From positions 62,001-126,000 of the forward strand of contig NZ_JAFBEK010000005.1 of the NCBI RefSeq assembly GCF_016908715.1: 64,000 nucleotides of DNA, read 5' to 3'. The notes under the pieces are model-generated. The model had not been told where the DNA came from. It did no database searches and was given only the letters and a program-made list of their open reading frames with translations. Both the position numbers and the translations under genes were made by a program. Shown here piece by piece: positions 8,364-17,994 of the stretch (positions within the stretch are counted from its first letter, which is position 1; each line of letters opens with the position of its first letter). Source of the stretch: Leuconostoc rapi (lineage in GTDB: Bacteria > Bacillota > Bacilli > Lactobacillales > Lactobacillaceae).

Positions 8364-10394
8364 TTACGTTTCTTCAATATTTTCAGCTAAAATATGTTGT
8401 AGCTGTGCCGTGACTTCTTCTGTCGTCATATCTGAAATTTGTGTCGCCGCATTGGACAAGTGTCCACCGCCACCCATAGATTCCATCACACGTTGCACAT
8501 TATGTTGCCCTGTTGAGCGAGCCGACACACCAACTCGACCATCCTGACGCTTAGTAATAACATATGAGGCATCCACCCCACTTATCTGTAGTAATTCATC
8601 CGCAGCCTGTGCGGTAATTAAACCAGAATAAGTTGTGTTATTTTCACCCGTAGCAATTGCACTACCAGCATGAACAATTGCAAGATTGATTAAGTGTGTT
8701 CGCGCCTTAAAATCAGTAAACTTCTCCTTCATAAAGGACTGAATTAGGTTACTATCCGCGCCGTTTGCACGTAAATAACTTGCAGCATCAAAAGTTCTTG
8801 ATCCCGTACGCAAAGTGAAGTTTTTAGTATCAATTTGTATACCACCAAGCATCGCAGTCGCCTCTAATTTAGTAATTGGTGCATGACTTTGATCTTGGTA
8901 CTGCAACATTTCTACCACAAGTTCCGATGTCGATGAGGCATACGGTTCAACATAACTGAGTAAAGGTTTTTCTGCTAAACTTTTTTCTGCTAAACGGTGA
9001 TGATCAATAACAACCACACGATTAGCCAGCTTTTCTAGTAAATGCGGCGCACTGGTAATCGCTGCATTCGCATGATCAACCAAAATCAATAACGTATTTT
9101 CTCGGACAAGTTTTAACGCTCTTGCCTCGTCAACAATGGAATCGTTAATGTTTGACCCAGGTGCCACAATGTCTGGCGGATTTTTACGAATTTCTTCCAG
9201 AAGTAACGTAATATCACTATAAACCGTTTTCTCATCAATAATAACAAAGGCCGATTTATTTTTAGTTTGGGCCATTCGCCAAATACCAAGACCTGCACCA
9301 ATAGCATCTAAGTCTGGCGTAGCGTGTCCAACAATCATAATATTATCTGATTGTTCCATCAACTCGGCAACAGTTTGTGAAATCATACGAGCACGAACTC
9401 GGGTTCGTTTCTCCATCGGATTGGTAGCACCACCATAAAAACGAGCTGCCGCTTGATTTGATTTCACAACAACTTGATCCCCACCACGTCCCAAAGCCAA
9501 ATCCAAGTTTGTTTGAGCTATTTTAGCAAGATCTATAATGTCCTTTTCACCATAGGATATACCCATGGACAAAGTAACCGGTGAATTTTGTTGTGCTGTA
9601 GCTTCACGAATGGATTTTAGAATTGAAAATTTATCACGTTCAGCCTCTTGCAAAGCAGTTTGATACCCAAACATGACATAATGAATTGTGTTTAAGCGCC
9701 GCAAATAGATGTGGTGCGCAGTGGCCCAATCACCAAGTGCGCCAGTAACATAGGTACGTAATGTCGATGTCTCTGACTCGCTCATCCCCTCCGTAACTTC
9801 CTCATAATTATCTACAGAAATCAAGCCACTAAATAACTGGTGATTCTCATATTCTTGAGCGATGGCCGCGTACTCACTAATATCCATCATATAAATCACA
9901 CGTAAATTTTGTTGCACATAGAGTGAAAATTGTTTACCTTGCCAAGTAATCGTGTTTGTGACTTTAGCATCTGAATAACTTTTAACATCTGCAGCCAGGC
10001 CTTTATCAAATTCAGCCAATGTTAATCCAAGTACATCTCGCTTATCTAAATAGGCCTGCATATAGGGATTGATCCAGTCGATTTTTTCAACCTCATTTAA
10101 TAAAACGATACCGATTGGCATACGAATCAACGCTTCTTGTTCACTTCGAGAGATACGGTAACCTAAACCTGATAAATATTCTTGCGCATTTTCATTGACT
10201 TCTTTCAACGCTTGCGCTGAATAAACCAGACCAACGACAACAACAATCACCCATATTAGACCAAAAACCCAATTTGTCAGTAACGCAAAAATAACACTCA
10301 TACCGCTTACCAAAATCAATAGCAATGTGACTGTGCCTAATTTTGAGTTCTGAAAAAAAATGGGTAATGTTTTAAAATTAAATAGTTTTTTCAC
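8364..10394 (-). CDS. gdpP: Cyclic-di-AMP phosphodiesterase GdpP
   Basis: About 676 residues. GdpP degrades c-di-AMP to pApA and so influences wall, osmotic and potassium homeostasis. Order: two N-terminal membrane helices (about 15-60), a PAS-like region, a degenerate GGDEF domain, then DHH and DHHA1 domains. DHH motifs seen: VGHATPDLDAIGAG, ILVDHANA, VVVIDHHRL, and GGGGHLSNAA near the end. I chose the GTG at 10394 because GAGG lies 6 nt upstream; the reading frame extends to another GTG at 10418, but that has no Shine-Dalgarno. A perfect 22-bp palindrome lies in the leader. First gene of the operon with rplI and dnaB. Confidence 0.93.
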   Translation of the reverse strand: MKKLFNFKTLPIFFQNSKLGTVTLLLILVSGMSVIFALLTNWVFGLIWVIVVVVGLVYSAQALKEVNENAQEYLSGLGYRISRSEQEALIRMPIGIVLLNEVEKIDWINPYMQAYLDKRDVLGLTLAEFDKGLAADVKSYSDAKVTNTITWQGKQFSLYVQQNLRVIYMMDISEYAAIAQEYENHQLFSGLISVDNYEEVTEGMSESETSTLRTYVTGALGDWATAHHIYLRRLNTIHYVMFGYQTALQEAERDKFSILKSIREATAQQNSPVTLSMGISYGEKDIIDLAKIAQTNLDLALGRGGDQVVVKSNQAAARFYGGATNPMEKRTRVRARMISQTVAELMEQSDNIMIVGHATPDLDAIGAGLGIWRMAQTKNKSAFVIIDEKTVYSDITLLLEEIRKNPPDIVAPGSNINDSIVDEARALKLVRENTLLILVDHANAAITSAPHLLEKLANRVVVIDHHRLAEKSLAEKPLLSYVEPYASSTSELVVEMLQYQDQSHAPITKLEATAMLGGIQIDTKNFTLRTGSRTFDAASYLRANGADSNLIQSFMKEKFTDFKARTHLINLAIVHAGSAIATGENNTTYSGLITAQAADELLQISGVDASYVITKRQDGRVGVSARSTGQHNVQRVMESMGGGGHLSNAATQISDMTTEEVTAQLQHILAENIEET

Positions 10395-10427
10395 AAGTAA
10401 CCTCAGTTTTTTATACACTATGGTAGT

Positions 10428-10449
10428 ATTTTGATGTATACATCAAAAT
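10428..10449. repeat. Perfect 22-bp palindrome in the gdpP leader
   Basis: The half-site ATTTTGATGTA is followed directly by its reverse complement. It starts about 10 nt after a minus-strand TATAAT (10459-10464), so it is at the transcription start or the extreme 5' end of the mRNA: either an operator or a 5' hairpin. Confidence 0.6.
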
Positions 10450-10496
10450 GCATTCCATATTATATTTTACCACAGTTGTAGTTTGTCCAATAAGAC

Positions 10497-10527
10497 AAAA
10501 AAACTCAGGTAGATAACCTGAGTTTTT
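10497..10527 (-). terminator. Terminator of rpsF-ssb-rpsR
   Basis: Stem ACTCAGGT/ACCTGAGT with loop 10511-10515, extended by A/T pairs and followed on the minus strand by a T run. Confidence 0.85.
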
Positions 10528-10543
10528 GGAGATTATTAAATGC

Positions 10544-10828
10544 TTAATCTTCTGTAACGAATGGCAACAAAGCCATGATACGAGCGCGTTTAACAGCAGT
10601 CGTAACTTTACGTTGGTTCTTTGCTGAAGTTCCAGTCACACGACGTGGCAAAATCTTACCGCGTTCTGAGATGAAACGTTCTAGCAATTCTGTATTCTTA
10701 TAGTCGATATACTCAATATGGTTAGCTGCAATAAAGTCAACCTTACGACGACGACGTGGACCGCCTTGGGGGCGACGCGAGCGTTGTGGACGTTCTGAGT
10801 TTTGTGGACGTGAATTTTGTTCTGGCAT
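10544..10828 (-). CDS. rpsR: 30S ribosomal protein S18
   Basis: 94 residues from ATG at 10828, chosen because AAAGGAG precedes it; an earlier in-frame ATG at 10846 overlaps this Shine-Dalgarno. The core ([47 protein letters not shown]) is standard S18. The first 30 residues form an Arg/Pro/Gln-rich extension, making it longer than the roughly 79-residue Bacillus protein. S18 pairs with S6 on the 30S platform, matching the operon with rpsF. Confidence 0.95.
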   Translation of the reverse strand: MPEQNSRPQNSERPQRSRRPQGGPRRRRKVDFIAANHIEYIDYKNTELLERFISERGKILPRRVTGTSAKNQRKVTTAVKRARIMALLPFVTED

Positions 10829-10864
10829 GATTAAAGCTCCTTTCATAACGTTTTATTTATTTTT

Positions 10865-11407
10865 TTAAAATGGTAAATCATCATCTGATATATCAATTTC
10901 TGTTTTGCCGCTAGTCGCAAATGGATTAGCTGCTTCATTTGTTGCAGTTGATTGCGTGTTTGAATTTTGACTCGCACTAGCAAATGGATCAACGCCACTA
11001 AATGCATTGTCACTTGGCGCGCTGAAGCCGCCACCATTATGTGATGAATCAGACGTCCCATTTTGGGCGCGTCGCTTATCACTTTCAGAACGTGACTCAA
11101 GCAGTGAAAAATTATCAACAACAACTTCGGTAACGTAAACTCGTTGCCCTTGGTTGTTTTCGTAATTACGTGTTTGCAATCGACCTTCAATAGCAACTAG
11201 TGCACCTTTTCCAGTAAAATTAGCAAAATTTTCAGCTGATTTACGCCAAATCACAGCGTTAATAAAATCAGCCTCACGTTCACCAGCTTGATTTGTAAAC
11301 TGGCGGTTAACCGCCAAACTAAACGTGCCGACCGCTGTACCCGATTGCGTATAGCGTAATTCCACATCACGGGTCAATCGCCCAATCAATACTACTCGAT
11401 TAATCAT
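10865..11407 (-). CDS. ssb: Single-stranded DNA-binding protein
   Basis: 180 residues. The OB-fold (about 1-105) begins [20 protein letters not shown] and includes [16 protein letters not shown] Ser/Asn/Gln-rich linker follows. The acidic tip DISDDDLPF is the conserved tail that recruits repair and replication partners. GGAGC precedes the ATG. It is the middle gene of rpsF-ssb-rpsR. Confidence 0.97.
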   Translation of the reverse strand: MINRVVLIGRLTRDVELRYTQSGTAVGTFSLAVNRQFTNQAGEREADFINAVIWRKSAENFANFTGKGALVAIEGRLQTRNYENNQGQRVYVTEVVVDNFSLLESRSESDKRRAQNGTSDSSHNGGGFSAPSDNAFSGVDPFASASQNSNTQSTATNEAANPFATSGKTEIDISDDDLPF

Positions 11408-11440
11408 ATTAAAAGCTCCTTCACCAGTGGAATTTCAGAA

Positions 11441-11737
11441 TTATTCTGCGTCGCGCTTAACGATCATGTGACGTAAGATATCTTGTGAAATCTTTGCCAA
11501 ACGATCAAATTCGTTGATAGCATTGTCGTCTTCTGCAGTGAAATTAATAATGTGGTATACGCCTTCGCGGTATCCAGCAATTTCATATGCAAAACGACGT
11601 GTTGCCCAGTCAGCTGACTTAGTAATTGTTGCCCCGTTATTCGTCAAGATGCCATCAAAGCGCTCTACGAGTGCCTTCTTTGCATCTGATTCTAAATCAG
11701 GACGAACGATATAAGTCATTTCGTATGATGTAGCCAT
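11441..11737 (-). CDS. rpsF: 30S ribosomal protein S6
   Basis: 98 residues, family length. The N-terminus [16 protein letters not shown] and [20 protein letters not shown] are diagnostic. AAAGGAGG precedes the ATG. It is the first gene of the operon. The leader holds a GC-rich hairpin (GCAGCC/GGCTGC, about 11764-11777); S6:S18 autoregulation through the rpsF leader is known in bacteria, but the CCG-containing motif I would expect is not evident here. Confidence 0.96.
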   Translation of the reverse strand: MATSYEMTYIVRPDLESDAKKALVERFDGILTNNGATITKSADWATRRFAYEIAGYREGVYHIINFTAEDDNAINEFDRLAKISQDILRHMIVKRDAE

Positions 11738-11903
11738 GTGTTATTTCCTCCTTTTGGTCTCTGGCAGCCTTGGCTGCAAGGAGTGAACATACTTTTGTAT
11801 ACTCACAATTATTAATGATACTACAAAGCGACCTAACATTTCAAGTGTTTCGTAGAATTTTCCATCTGGTTCTTCAATAATACGTTACAAGAACAACATC
11901 TAC

Positions 11904-12209
11904 TTATTGTTGTTCATCAAATGTGACCTCTTCTAACATCTCGTTAAGCGATTCTATAAAATCTGCATCTGCCAATTGTTTTAAAATATCAGCGTCTGGA
12001 TACCCTTGCATACTAACCAAAATATTTGCAATAATTTGTTCCCACATAGCATCCGCTTCACGCTCGAGCTTCACAGTCCCATATTGTGCGCGCGCTTTTC
12101 TTACTTGATTTTTTGCGTCTTGAAAGGTGTATGCCTTCATCAAAACATCGTCAACAATTTGTACTGGTAATACTTTTTCTAATGCCTGTCTAAAGATTGG
12201 TAATTGCAT
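11904..12209 (-). CDS. Small protein of unknown function
   Basis: 101 residues from ATG at 12209 (GGGAG 7 nt upstream; an in-frame start at 12233 has no Shine-Dalgarno). I do not recognise the family. The product is soluble and predicted mostly helical, with an acidic tail (LNEMLEEVTFDEQQ). No cysteines, signal peptide or membrane segment are visible. It lies downstream of pepV on the same strand and upstream of the rpsF leader region, probably with its own transcript. Confidence 0.7.
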   Translation of the reverse strand: MQLPIFRQALEKVLPVQIVDDVLMKAYTFQDAKNQVRKARAQYGTVKLEREADAMWEQIIANILVSMQGYPDADILKQLADADFIESLNEMLEEVTFDEQQ

Positions 12210-12282
12210 ATGTTTCTCCCTGTTGAAAAACAAGATTATCTACAACTCAAATTATGCGAACGCTTGTTCGTTTTGTCAAGAA

Positions 12283-13728
12283 CTACTTTGCTAACTCATA
12301 TAACGCTTGTGCAAATATCGCTTGTGCCCTTGGGATATTATCTAACAACACATATTCATCAGGCTGGTGACTCATCACTTCAACATCTGGAAATTGTCCA
12401 CCAAATGCCACGCCACGTTTTAACAGTCTCGCATATGAGCCGCCATTCGATATTTTATAGGTTTTTTGCGTATGCGTATGTTGCGCATAGACATCTTGTA
12501 ATGTTTTAACAATTGGATCATTAAGGTTAACCATATGTGGCTGATTACCAAATTGCGACTCTTTAAAAATTTTCGCGTCCAAATCACCCATATGTCGTTG
12601 CACCTGTGTCAATATTGCTGTCTCCGTTATGCCGATAGGAAACCGAAATTGGATACGAATTTGACCGGCACGACTTTTTTCATAGTGCATCACACCAATA
12701 TTCATTGTTAGATCACCCATGATTGCATCATGGAAAATAAGACCTAATTTTTCGCCAAAAACATTTTGATGATTATCATCTCCTAAAAAAGTCAAATAGG
12801 CATGTGCCTGACCCTCAAAAGCAAATTCGTTCAGAAAATGTGCTAAATAGGTTCCCGCATTAATCCCATCTTCGGGATACGCACCATGAACTGACTTACC
12901 GTACAGCGTTAGTAAAATATTGCCGTCATCATATTGACCGATACCGGTGATTAATGGTGTTTTGGTAACATACTGTTCGTAACGCGCTAGAAACAAGTTA
13001 ATATCATAATGACTCGGTAACCGAACCAATGCTTTGGCAACACCTGGGACCACATTATCTCGCTCCCCAGCATCAAATTTAAGCAACTGCCAGTGATCTT
13101 CGTGTACGTTTTCTCCTTCAAATTGGATCACAATGGTCTGAACACCCTTTTCGCCAGGTACTACGGGAAACGAGCCGTCTGGGGAGAATCCAAGGGTCGG
13201 TTCCCCAACCTGCGCTAAATACGTTTTCATATCACGCCAATCGGATTCCTCATCACTACCAAAAATCAAACGAATTTTACGCTTAGGTAAAAAACCGCTA
13301 TCTTTTAATTGTTTTAACGCATAATAGCTTGCAATGAGGTCAGCTTTCATGTCATGACTGCCACGTCCATAAAGGCGTTTGCCAACAATTTTAGGGCTAA
13401 ATGGTAACGTGACGTGCCAAGCATTATCATTACCAGGGACAACATCAACATGTGACAAAACGCCTAGTGTTTCCGTTGCATCCTCAGGCCCATAATCAAC
13501 AACAACAACCATGTTGTCAGCCACGCGTGTCACTTTAAATCCATCACGCTTGGCTATATCAACCAAAAATTGCAGCGCTGTTTCAATGCCAATGCCAAAT
13601 GGCCTTTGGAACGTCGCTGTTTCTGGTGCCAACACTGATGGGATAGCCAAAAATTGTAACAAATCCCTTTGTAGTGCCGGTTGATATTTTTGGGCATTTT
13701 CTTGCCATTGTCTTACCGTTTCAACCAT
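12283..13728 (-). CDS. pepV: Dipeptidase PepV (M20 family)
   Basis: 481 residues. This cytosolic di-zinc dipeptidase cleaves dipeptides from the Opp system and other importers. Metal and catalytic motifs: SHVDVVPG at 92-99 (His93, Asp95), GRGSHDMKAD at 121-130 (Asp126), GSDEESDW at 157-164 (catalytic Glu160 and metal Glu161), and the lid domain between. AAGG lies 6-7 nt before the ATG. It fits the peptide-scavenging theme with oppABCDF and pepO in this window. Confidence 0.93.
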   Translation of the reverse strand: MVETVRQWQENAQKYQPALQRDLLQFLAIPSVLAPETATFQRPFGIGIETALQFLVDIAKRDGFKVTRVADNMVVVVDYGPEDATETLGVLSHVDVVPGNDNAWHVTLPFSPKIVGKRLYGRGSHDMKADLIASYYALKQLKDSGFLPKRKIRLIFGSDEESDWRDMKTYLAQVGEPTLGFSPDGSFPVVPGEKGVQTIVIQFEGENVHEDHWQLLKFDAGERDNVVPGVAKALVRLPSHYDINLFLARYEQYVTKTPLITGIGQYDDGNILLTLYGKSVHGAYPEDGINAGTYLAHFLNEFAFEGQAHAYLTFLGDDNHQNVFGEKLGLIFHDAIMGDLTMNIGVMHYEKSRAGQIRIQFRFPIGITETAILTQVQRHMGDLDAKIFKESQFGNQPHMVNLNDPIVKTLQDVYAQHTHTQKTYKISNGGSYARLLKRGVAFGGQFPDVEVMSHQPDEYVLLDNIPRAQAIFAQALYELAK

Positions 13729-13782
13729 ATGCTTACCTTATTATGATAATGTTTTCACCACAACACAACCATCTATGCTCCT

Positions 13783-14607
13783 TTACTTGAATGGATTATA
13801 CAAGCGACCACCATTTTGAACGAAGAGTATCGCACCAATAATGACAACAGCGGCGGCACCCAAAATCATCATAATGTCACGTGTTGCAAATGCTTGTTCT
13901 TGGTACCAAGAACGTTTCTTTTCACGGCCAAAACGTCTAAGTTCCATCGCTTGACTGATTGTTTCAATACGATTTAAGCTGGCAAATACGAGTGGTAATA
14001 TAATTTGCACAGCACCCTTTGAACGCGCCAGCAAGGGCGCTTTTTTGGATATTTCATAACCTCTGGCTTGTTGTGCCAAGCTAATTGTTCGATAATCACT
14101 TTGCACATCAGGAATGTAACGTAGCGTAATAGCAAATGAATACGCAATTTTGTAAGGCACGCCAATCTTATTTAAACCAGCAGCAAATTCACTTGGGTTG
14201 GTTGTAAAAAGCAAAATAATTGCCAAGGGAAGCGAAAATAAATATTTCAATAATAAATTAAATTCATAAAAAATTTGTTCTTGTGTCATCGTCCAGTAAC
14301 CTGTACCAAACAAGACATGGCGCGTACCATATAGTTGAACACCATATTGTGGTGCAAGAACAGCTACCATGACTAAGTTGATGATTGCAAAAATAATCAC
14401 TAATTTAGCCATTAGTGCATATTCGCGATATTTAATTTGTGCCATCTGCATGAGTACAATTGCCAAAACAACTAAGCCAAGCAAAAAGCGTGTATCGTAG
14501 GAAATCATTCCCATCGTTGATAATGCCAAAAAACCTATTAATTTAGCCGTACCCGTTGTGTGATTAATCCAAGTATCTCGTTGTTTATATCCAAATAAGT
14601 TGTTCAT
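13783..14607 (-). CDS. ecfT: Energy-coupling factor transporter T component
   Basis: 274 residues from ATG at 14607; an in-frame GTG at 14631 would add 8 residues. The membrane protein couples two ATPase domains to the substrate-binding S component. Seen: several membrane segments and the two coupling-helix motifs, QQARGYEIS and MELRRFGRE, followed by a last C-terminal helix. Neither start has a good adjacent Shine-Dalgarno; GAAGGGA lies about 70 nt upstream of 14607, and the RNA between can close through ACGC/GCGT. Last gene of the T-box operon (SAM hydrolase, S, A1A2, T). Confidence 0.85.
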   Translation of the reverse strand: MNNLFGYKQRDTWINHTTGTAKLIGFLALSTMGMISYDTRFLLGLVVLAIVLMQMAQIKYREYALMAKLVIIFAIINLVMVAVLAPQYGVQLYGTRHVLFGTGYWTMTQEQIFYEFNLLLKYLFSLPLAIILLFTTNPSEFAAGLNKIGVPYKIAYSFAITLRYIPDVQSDYRTISLAQQARGYEISKKAPLLARSKGAVQIILPLVFASLNRIETISQAMELRRFGREKKRSWYQEQAFATRDIMMILGAAAVVIIGAILFVQNGGRLYNPFK

Positions 14608-14702
14608 AGTTATGACGCTAATTTTGTGCACATCTCATATCATTTAAATGCAGCATTGCCCACACATATCGCGTATTCCCTTCAAAATATTAAAAATAAA
14701 AA

Positions 14703-16382
14703 TTAGTTATGGACAATAGCTGCATTCAGTTCCTCTGGATGCGTGATATCCAATCGGTTTGCTAACTGATAAACACTTGTTGTACGTAAGCTTGCTAATT
14801 TAACTAATGCCTCATTAGCCAATAATTCAGAAGGCGTTGTGTCCGCAAGCAATTGACCATCAACGATAACTAAGGCACGTTCGACAAAATTTGCAAGTAA
14901 ATGCATATCATGTGTAATAATGACAACAGTTGTTTTTTCCTGCTGATTGATTTTAGTTAAAAATTGTAATAGTTCATTTGTATGTGTTGCATCTTGTCCT
15001 GCAGTTGGTTCATCTAAAATCAAAATTTGTGGTTTTAGAACCAAAACAGCAGCAATTGTTAGACGCTTTTTTTGACCAAAACTTAGCGCAGCTATAGGCC
15101 AATGACGCATGGCGTCCAAATCAATTAGTTTTAAAATTTCTCGGACACGTTTTTCAATATCATCAGATGACACATGCCGCAAAATTAATCCACTAGCAAC
15201 TTCATCAAATACCGTAGCTTTAGTAATCATATGGTTTGGGTTTTGCAAAACGTAACCAATATTGTCGGCTCTTTCTTTGATCGATTGCTGAAGTACAGAT
15301 TCACCATCCAATATAATATCGCCAGTATCCGGCACTAAAAATCCTGTTAATAAGTGTGACAAGGTTGTTTTACCAGAACCATTTTTACCAACGATACCAA
15401 GAATTTCGCCTTGGTTGATGACTGTGTTAAGCTTCTTAAACAGTGGACTATTTTTATCATAACCAAAATCAAGATCTTTAACCACTAATTTAACTATTTG
15501 ATGCGTGTTACTTTTAACTGGCTTTTTAAGCGATTCAATAGCCGTCTTTTGTTCTACTACATCAATTTGATTAACATTTGCAACATGCGACAAACGGCTC
15601 ACATCAATATGCGCTTGACGCAATAGTTGAACGTACAATGGTTCATCCAAACCATTTTCAGGCAAAATGCCCGCTTTAATAATTTCAGTTGGCGTACCAT
15701 TAGCAACAATTCTGCCACCAGCCATCACAATAACACGATCAACATTAGCCCGAAGTACTTCCTCAATGCGATGTTCAATGATGACCACCGTTAAATCACG
15801 CTCAGACTGTAGTTTGTCAATCATATCCATTGCCACCACACCTGCCGCTGGGTCCAAGCTTGCTAAGGGCTCATCAAACAATAGTAACTTACCATCATCA
15901 ACGAGCACACCAGCCATAGATGTTCGCTGTTTTTGCCCACCTGATAACACTTGTGGCGCGAGATTTAAACGATCACCCAGACCAAAACGCGTTGCCCATT
16001 TTGCAACTTCTGCTTTAATATGCGATACGGGTTGATGATCATTTTCTAAAGCAAAAGCAATATCTTCCGCTACTGTCAATCCAACAAACTGTGCATCAGA
16101 GTCCTGCAACACTGTGCCTGCTTGTAGTGATAGCTCAAACAACGTCTGGTCAAGAATATTTTTGCCATGCAACGTCAGTGTACCTTGCGTATCGCCAGCA
16201 TATGCTTGTGGAATCAAACCATTTAACAAACGTAACAGCGTTGTTTTGCCTGATCCTGAGGCGCCAGCGATTAACACCTTTTCACCTGGATAAATTTGAA
16301 AACTAATATCATTTAGCGTTGGCTCAGCCTGCGCGTGGTATTTAAATGTCACGTGTTGGAAATCAATTATTGGGGCTGTCAT
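14703..16382 (-). CDS. Fused ECF transporter ATPase (two ABC domains, EcfA1A2-like)
   Basis: 559 residues with two full nucleotide-binding domains in one chain. First: Walker A GASGSGKTTLLRLL (about 35-48), signature LSGGQKQR, Walker B LLLFDEPLASLD. Second (from about 295): GKNGSGKTTLSHLL, LSFGQKKR (variant signature), ILILDEPTAGQD. Stand-alone ECF systems usually use two separate ATPase genes; a fused YkoD-type chain is typical of the group whose S gene is UPF0397. AAGGAAG precedes the ATG. It powers the neighbouring S and T proteins. Confidence 0.92.
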   Translation of the reverse strand: MTAPIIDFQHVTFKYHAQAEPTLNDISFQIYPGEKVLIAGASGSGKTTLLRLLNGLIPQAYAGDTQGTLTLHGKNILDQTLFELSLQAGTVLQDSDAQFVGLTVAEDIAFALENDHQPVSHIKAEVAKWATRFGLGDRLNLAPQVLSGGQKQRTSMAGVLVDDGKLLLFDEPLASLDPAAGVVAMDMIDKLQSERDLTVVIIEHRIEEVLRANVDRVIVMAGGRIVANGTPTEIIKAGILPENGLDEPLYVQLLRQAHIDVSRLSHVANVNQIDVVEQKTAIESLKKPVKSNTHQIVKLVVKDLDFGYDKNSPLFKKLNTVINQGEILGIVGKNGSGKTTLSHLLTGFLVPDTGDIILDGESVLQQSIKERADNIGYVLQNPNHMITKATVFDEVASGLILRHVSSDDIEKRVREILKLIDLDAMRHWPIAALSFGQKKRLTIAAVLVLKPQILILDEPTAGQDATHTNELLQFLTKINQQEKTTVVIITHDMHLLANFVERALVIVDGQLLADTTPSELLANEALVKLASLRTTSVYQLANRLDITHPEELNAAIVHN

Positions 16383-16434
16383 AATACTTCCTTGGGTTTA
16401 ATTTTATGTACGCAAGCAGTTGCTTGCTTAATGC

Positions 16435-17001
16435 TTATTCACTTCGAAGACTGCTCTTCTTAGGGCGTGACTTGACATACGCTACCAATAGCAGTGAGCC
16501 AATAATTGCAACTGATAATGTATTAACTAAGGCTGTGACGGCACCTTGAAGGAACACTTTTTGTGCTGGTTCTTTATAGATCAGAATATCACCAATTGGT
16601 GCAATGATAATCCACACAAGGATATTTGAAATTGCTTGCCAGATATTAAATTGAACGAGCTTTTTAGTCGATAAGTCACCGTATTCAAGGGCAAGGTATC
16701 TTTTACCAAAGCCTAATAATAGGCCAAAAATAGCATCAGCAATCACCCATGACCACCATGGTGAACCATACGTTACGGCATCATTTAGCGTATGCCCTAT
16801 AAAGCCAACTAACAGACCAACGATTGGTCCAAACAAACTGGCAATTAAGGCCAACCAACCTTCAGCCACATTAATGGTTGTATTTGGTATACCAGTTGGA
16901 ATTGCAATGAACTTCATTAATACAAAAAATACTGCTGCACCAATACCTGTTGCCACAACTGAACGTACTGAAAACGTCTCTCGTTTTTTTCTATCATTCA
17001 T
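16435..17001 (-). CDS. ECF transporter substrate-binding S component (UPF0397-like)
   Basis: 188 residues, hydrophobic, with about six membrane segments and a short basic C-terminus. The pattern [50 protein letters not shown] matches my memory of the UPF0397 S proteins. It captures a small substrate at the outer face of the membrane. Substrate is not known; the Met-type T-box and SAM-hydrolase neighbour suggest a methionine- or SAM-related compound (inference). GAGGAT precedes the ATG. Confidence 0.82.
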   Translation of the reverse strand: MNDRKKRETFSVRSVVATGIGAAVFFVLMKFIAIPTGIPNTTINVAEGWLALIASLFGPIVGLLVGFIGHTLNDAVTYGSPWWSWVIADAIFGLLLGFGKRYLALEYGDLSTKKLVQFNIWQAISNILVWIIIAPIGDILIYKEPAQKVFLQGAVTALVNTLSVAIIGSLLLVAYVKSRPKKSSLRSE

Positions 17002-17038
17002 ATCTATATCCTCATACTCACTATATCGTAGCGATTGT

Positions 17039-17899
17039 TTACTGTTCTTTTGTTATCACAACTGACCACTCTTGACCGGCACCGACGTGATACATTTGTT
17101 CAAAATTACCTGTGTGTACACCAAAGGCTACAGTGTAAACAGAATTAATATATATTAGCGGTTCACCAGGGTTAACATCAGTAAATGTATGCATGTAGGG
17201 TAGATTATCATCAAACAGTATTTGATCAAGATGTTTGATTTGAACACGTAATTTATCCCCGTAGGTTACATTAAGTTTCTCAAACTCACTAACCAAAATA
17301 TTTGACCACAATGATCCAAAGTTAACATCCGTGATGTCAATATGTCCCACTAATTGTGCCTTACCATCATCTGTTTGCTGATACTTACCAGGACGGATTG
17401 GCAATTGTACCAATTCATCTGGTGTTAATTCTTCTCCGTAATCCTCATAGTGCGTTGCACCGCTCGCAAGTTTTGCACCATTGAAGGCGTAAATATCACG
17501 ACCATGGAAAGTAGAAGACTTTTCAGATCCTGGTAATCTTTGTGTATCTTCATCAATTACTCTAGCACTTTCAATCAAATCGTGTGCTAATAAATGTGAC
17601 AATGTACCATTATCCGGTGTGACAATGTAGTGTCCTGCCGTTGTTTTGGCAATAATGGACAAGCGCTTTGAACCCACGCCTGGGTCAACAACAGAGACAA
17701 ATACCGTCCCTGGCGCCCAGTAATGGACTGTTTGCAAAAGGCGAAATGAGCCTTCAAAAATATTGAATGGTGTGATACCGTGTGTCAAATCACTTACCAC
17801 AATATCATCGGCAACACTATAGGCCACGCCACGCATTGAGCTTACTGCACCATCTTGCAAACCAAAGTCTGTTTGTAAAACGAGGTGTTTATTTGTCAT
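17039..17899 (-). CDS. SAM hydroxide adenosyltransferase (SAM hydrolase, DUF62 family)
   Basis: 286 residues. The family splits S-adenosylmethionine into adenosine and methionine using water; chlorinase and fluorinase are relatives. Seen: [12 protein letters not shown] (Asp11 region), [21 protein letters not shown] and [17 protein letters not shown], all conserved stretches. First gene of an operon with ECF S, A and T genes, under a T-box with a likely Met specifier. There is no Shine-Dalgarno next to the ATG; AAAGGAG at 17972-17978 is 72 nt upstream, and the RNA between forms a hairpin that would place it close to the start. Confidence 0.9.
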   Translation of the reverse strand: MTNKHLVLQTDFGLQDGAVSSMRGVAYSVADDIVVSDLTHGITPFNIFEGSFRLLQTVHYWAPGTVFVSVVDPGVGSKRLSIIAKTTAGHYIVTPDNGTLSHLLAHDLIESARVIDEDTQRLPGSEKSSTFHGRDIYAFNGAKLASGATHYEDYGEELTPDELVQLPIRPGKYQQTDDGKAQLVGHIDITDVNFGSLWSNILVSEFEKLNVTYGDKLRVQIKHLDQILFDDNLPYMHTFTDVNPGEPLIYINSVYTVAFGVHTGNFEQMYHVGAGQEWSVVITKEQ

Positions 17900-17900
17900 A

Positions 17901-17969
17901 TTATCGGTATGTTCTCGCTAAGGTAGCATATATATCACATAAATGTACATTGCTTCTATATCGGAACAT
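17901..17969 (-). CDS. Possible 22-codon leader ORF before the SAM hydrolase
   Basis: ATG at 17969 follows AAAGGAG by only 3 nt, which is short for normal initiation. The frame runs 22 codons and its TAA ends one base before the SAM-hydrolase ATG (TAATATG), an arrangement suited to coupled translation. It may equally be a by-product of the hairpin between Shine-Dalgarno and start. No homologue is recognised. Confidence 0.25.
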   Translation of the reverse strand: MFRYRSNVHLCDIYATLARTYR

Positions 17970-17994
17970 ATCTCCTTTCGAATGTTATGTTAAC

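Noticed and set aside
10395-10418. Upstream GTG start for gdpP
   Set aside because: No Shine-Dalgarno; the second GTG at 10394 has GAGG at 6 nt.
11738-11830. S6:S18 autoregulatory RNA motif in the rpsF leader
   Set aside because: A GC-rich hairpin exists, but I could not find the CCG-containing core expected of that motif.
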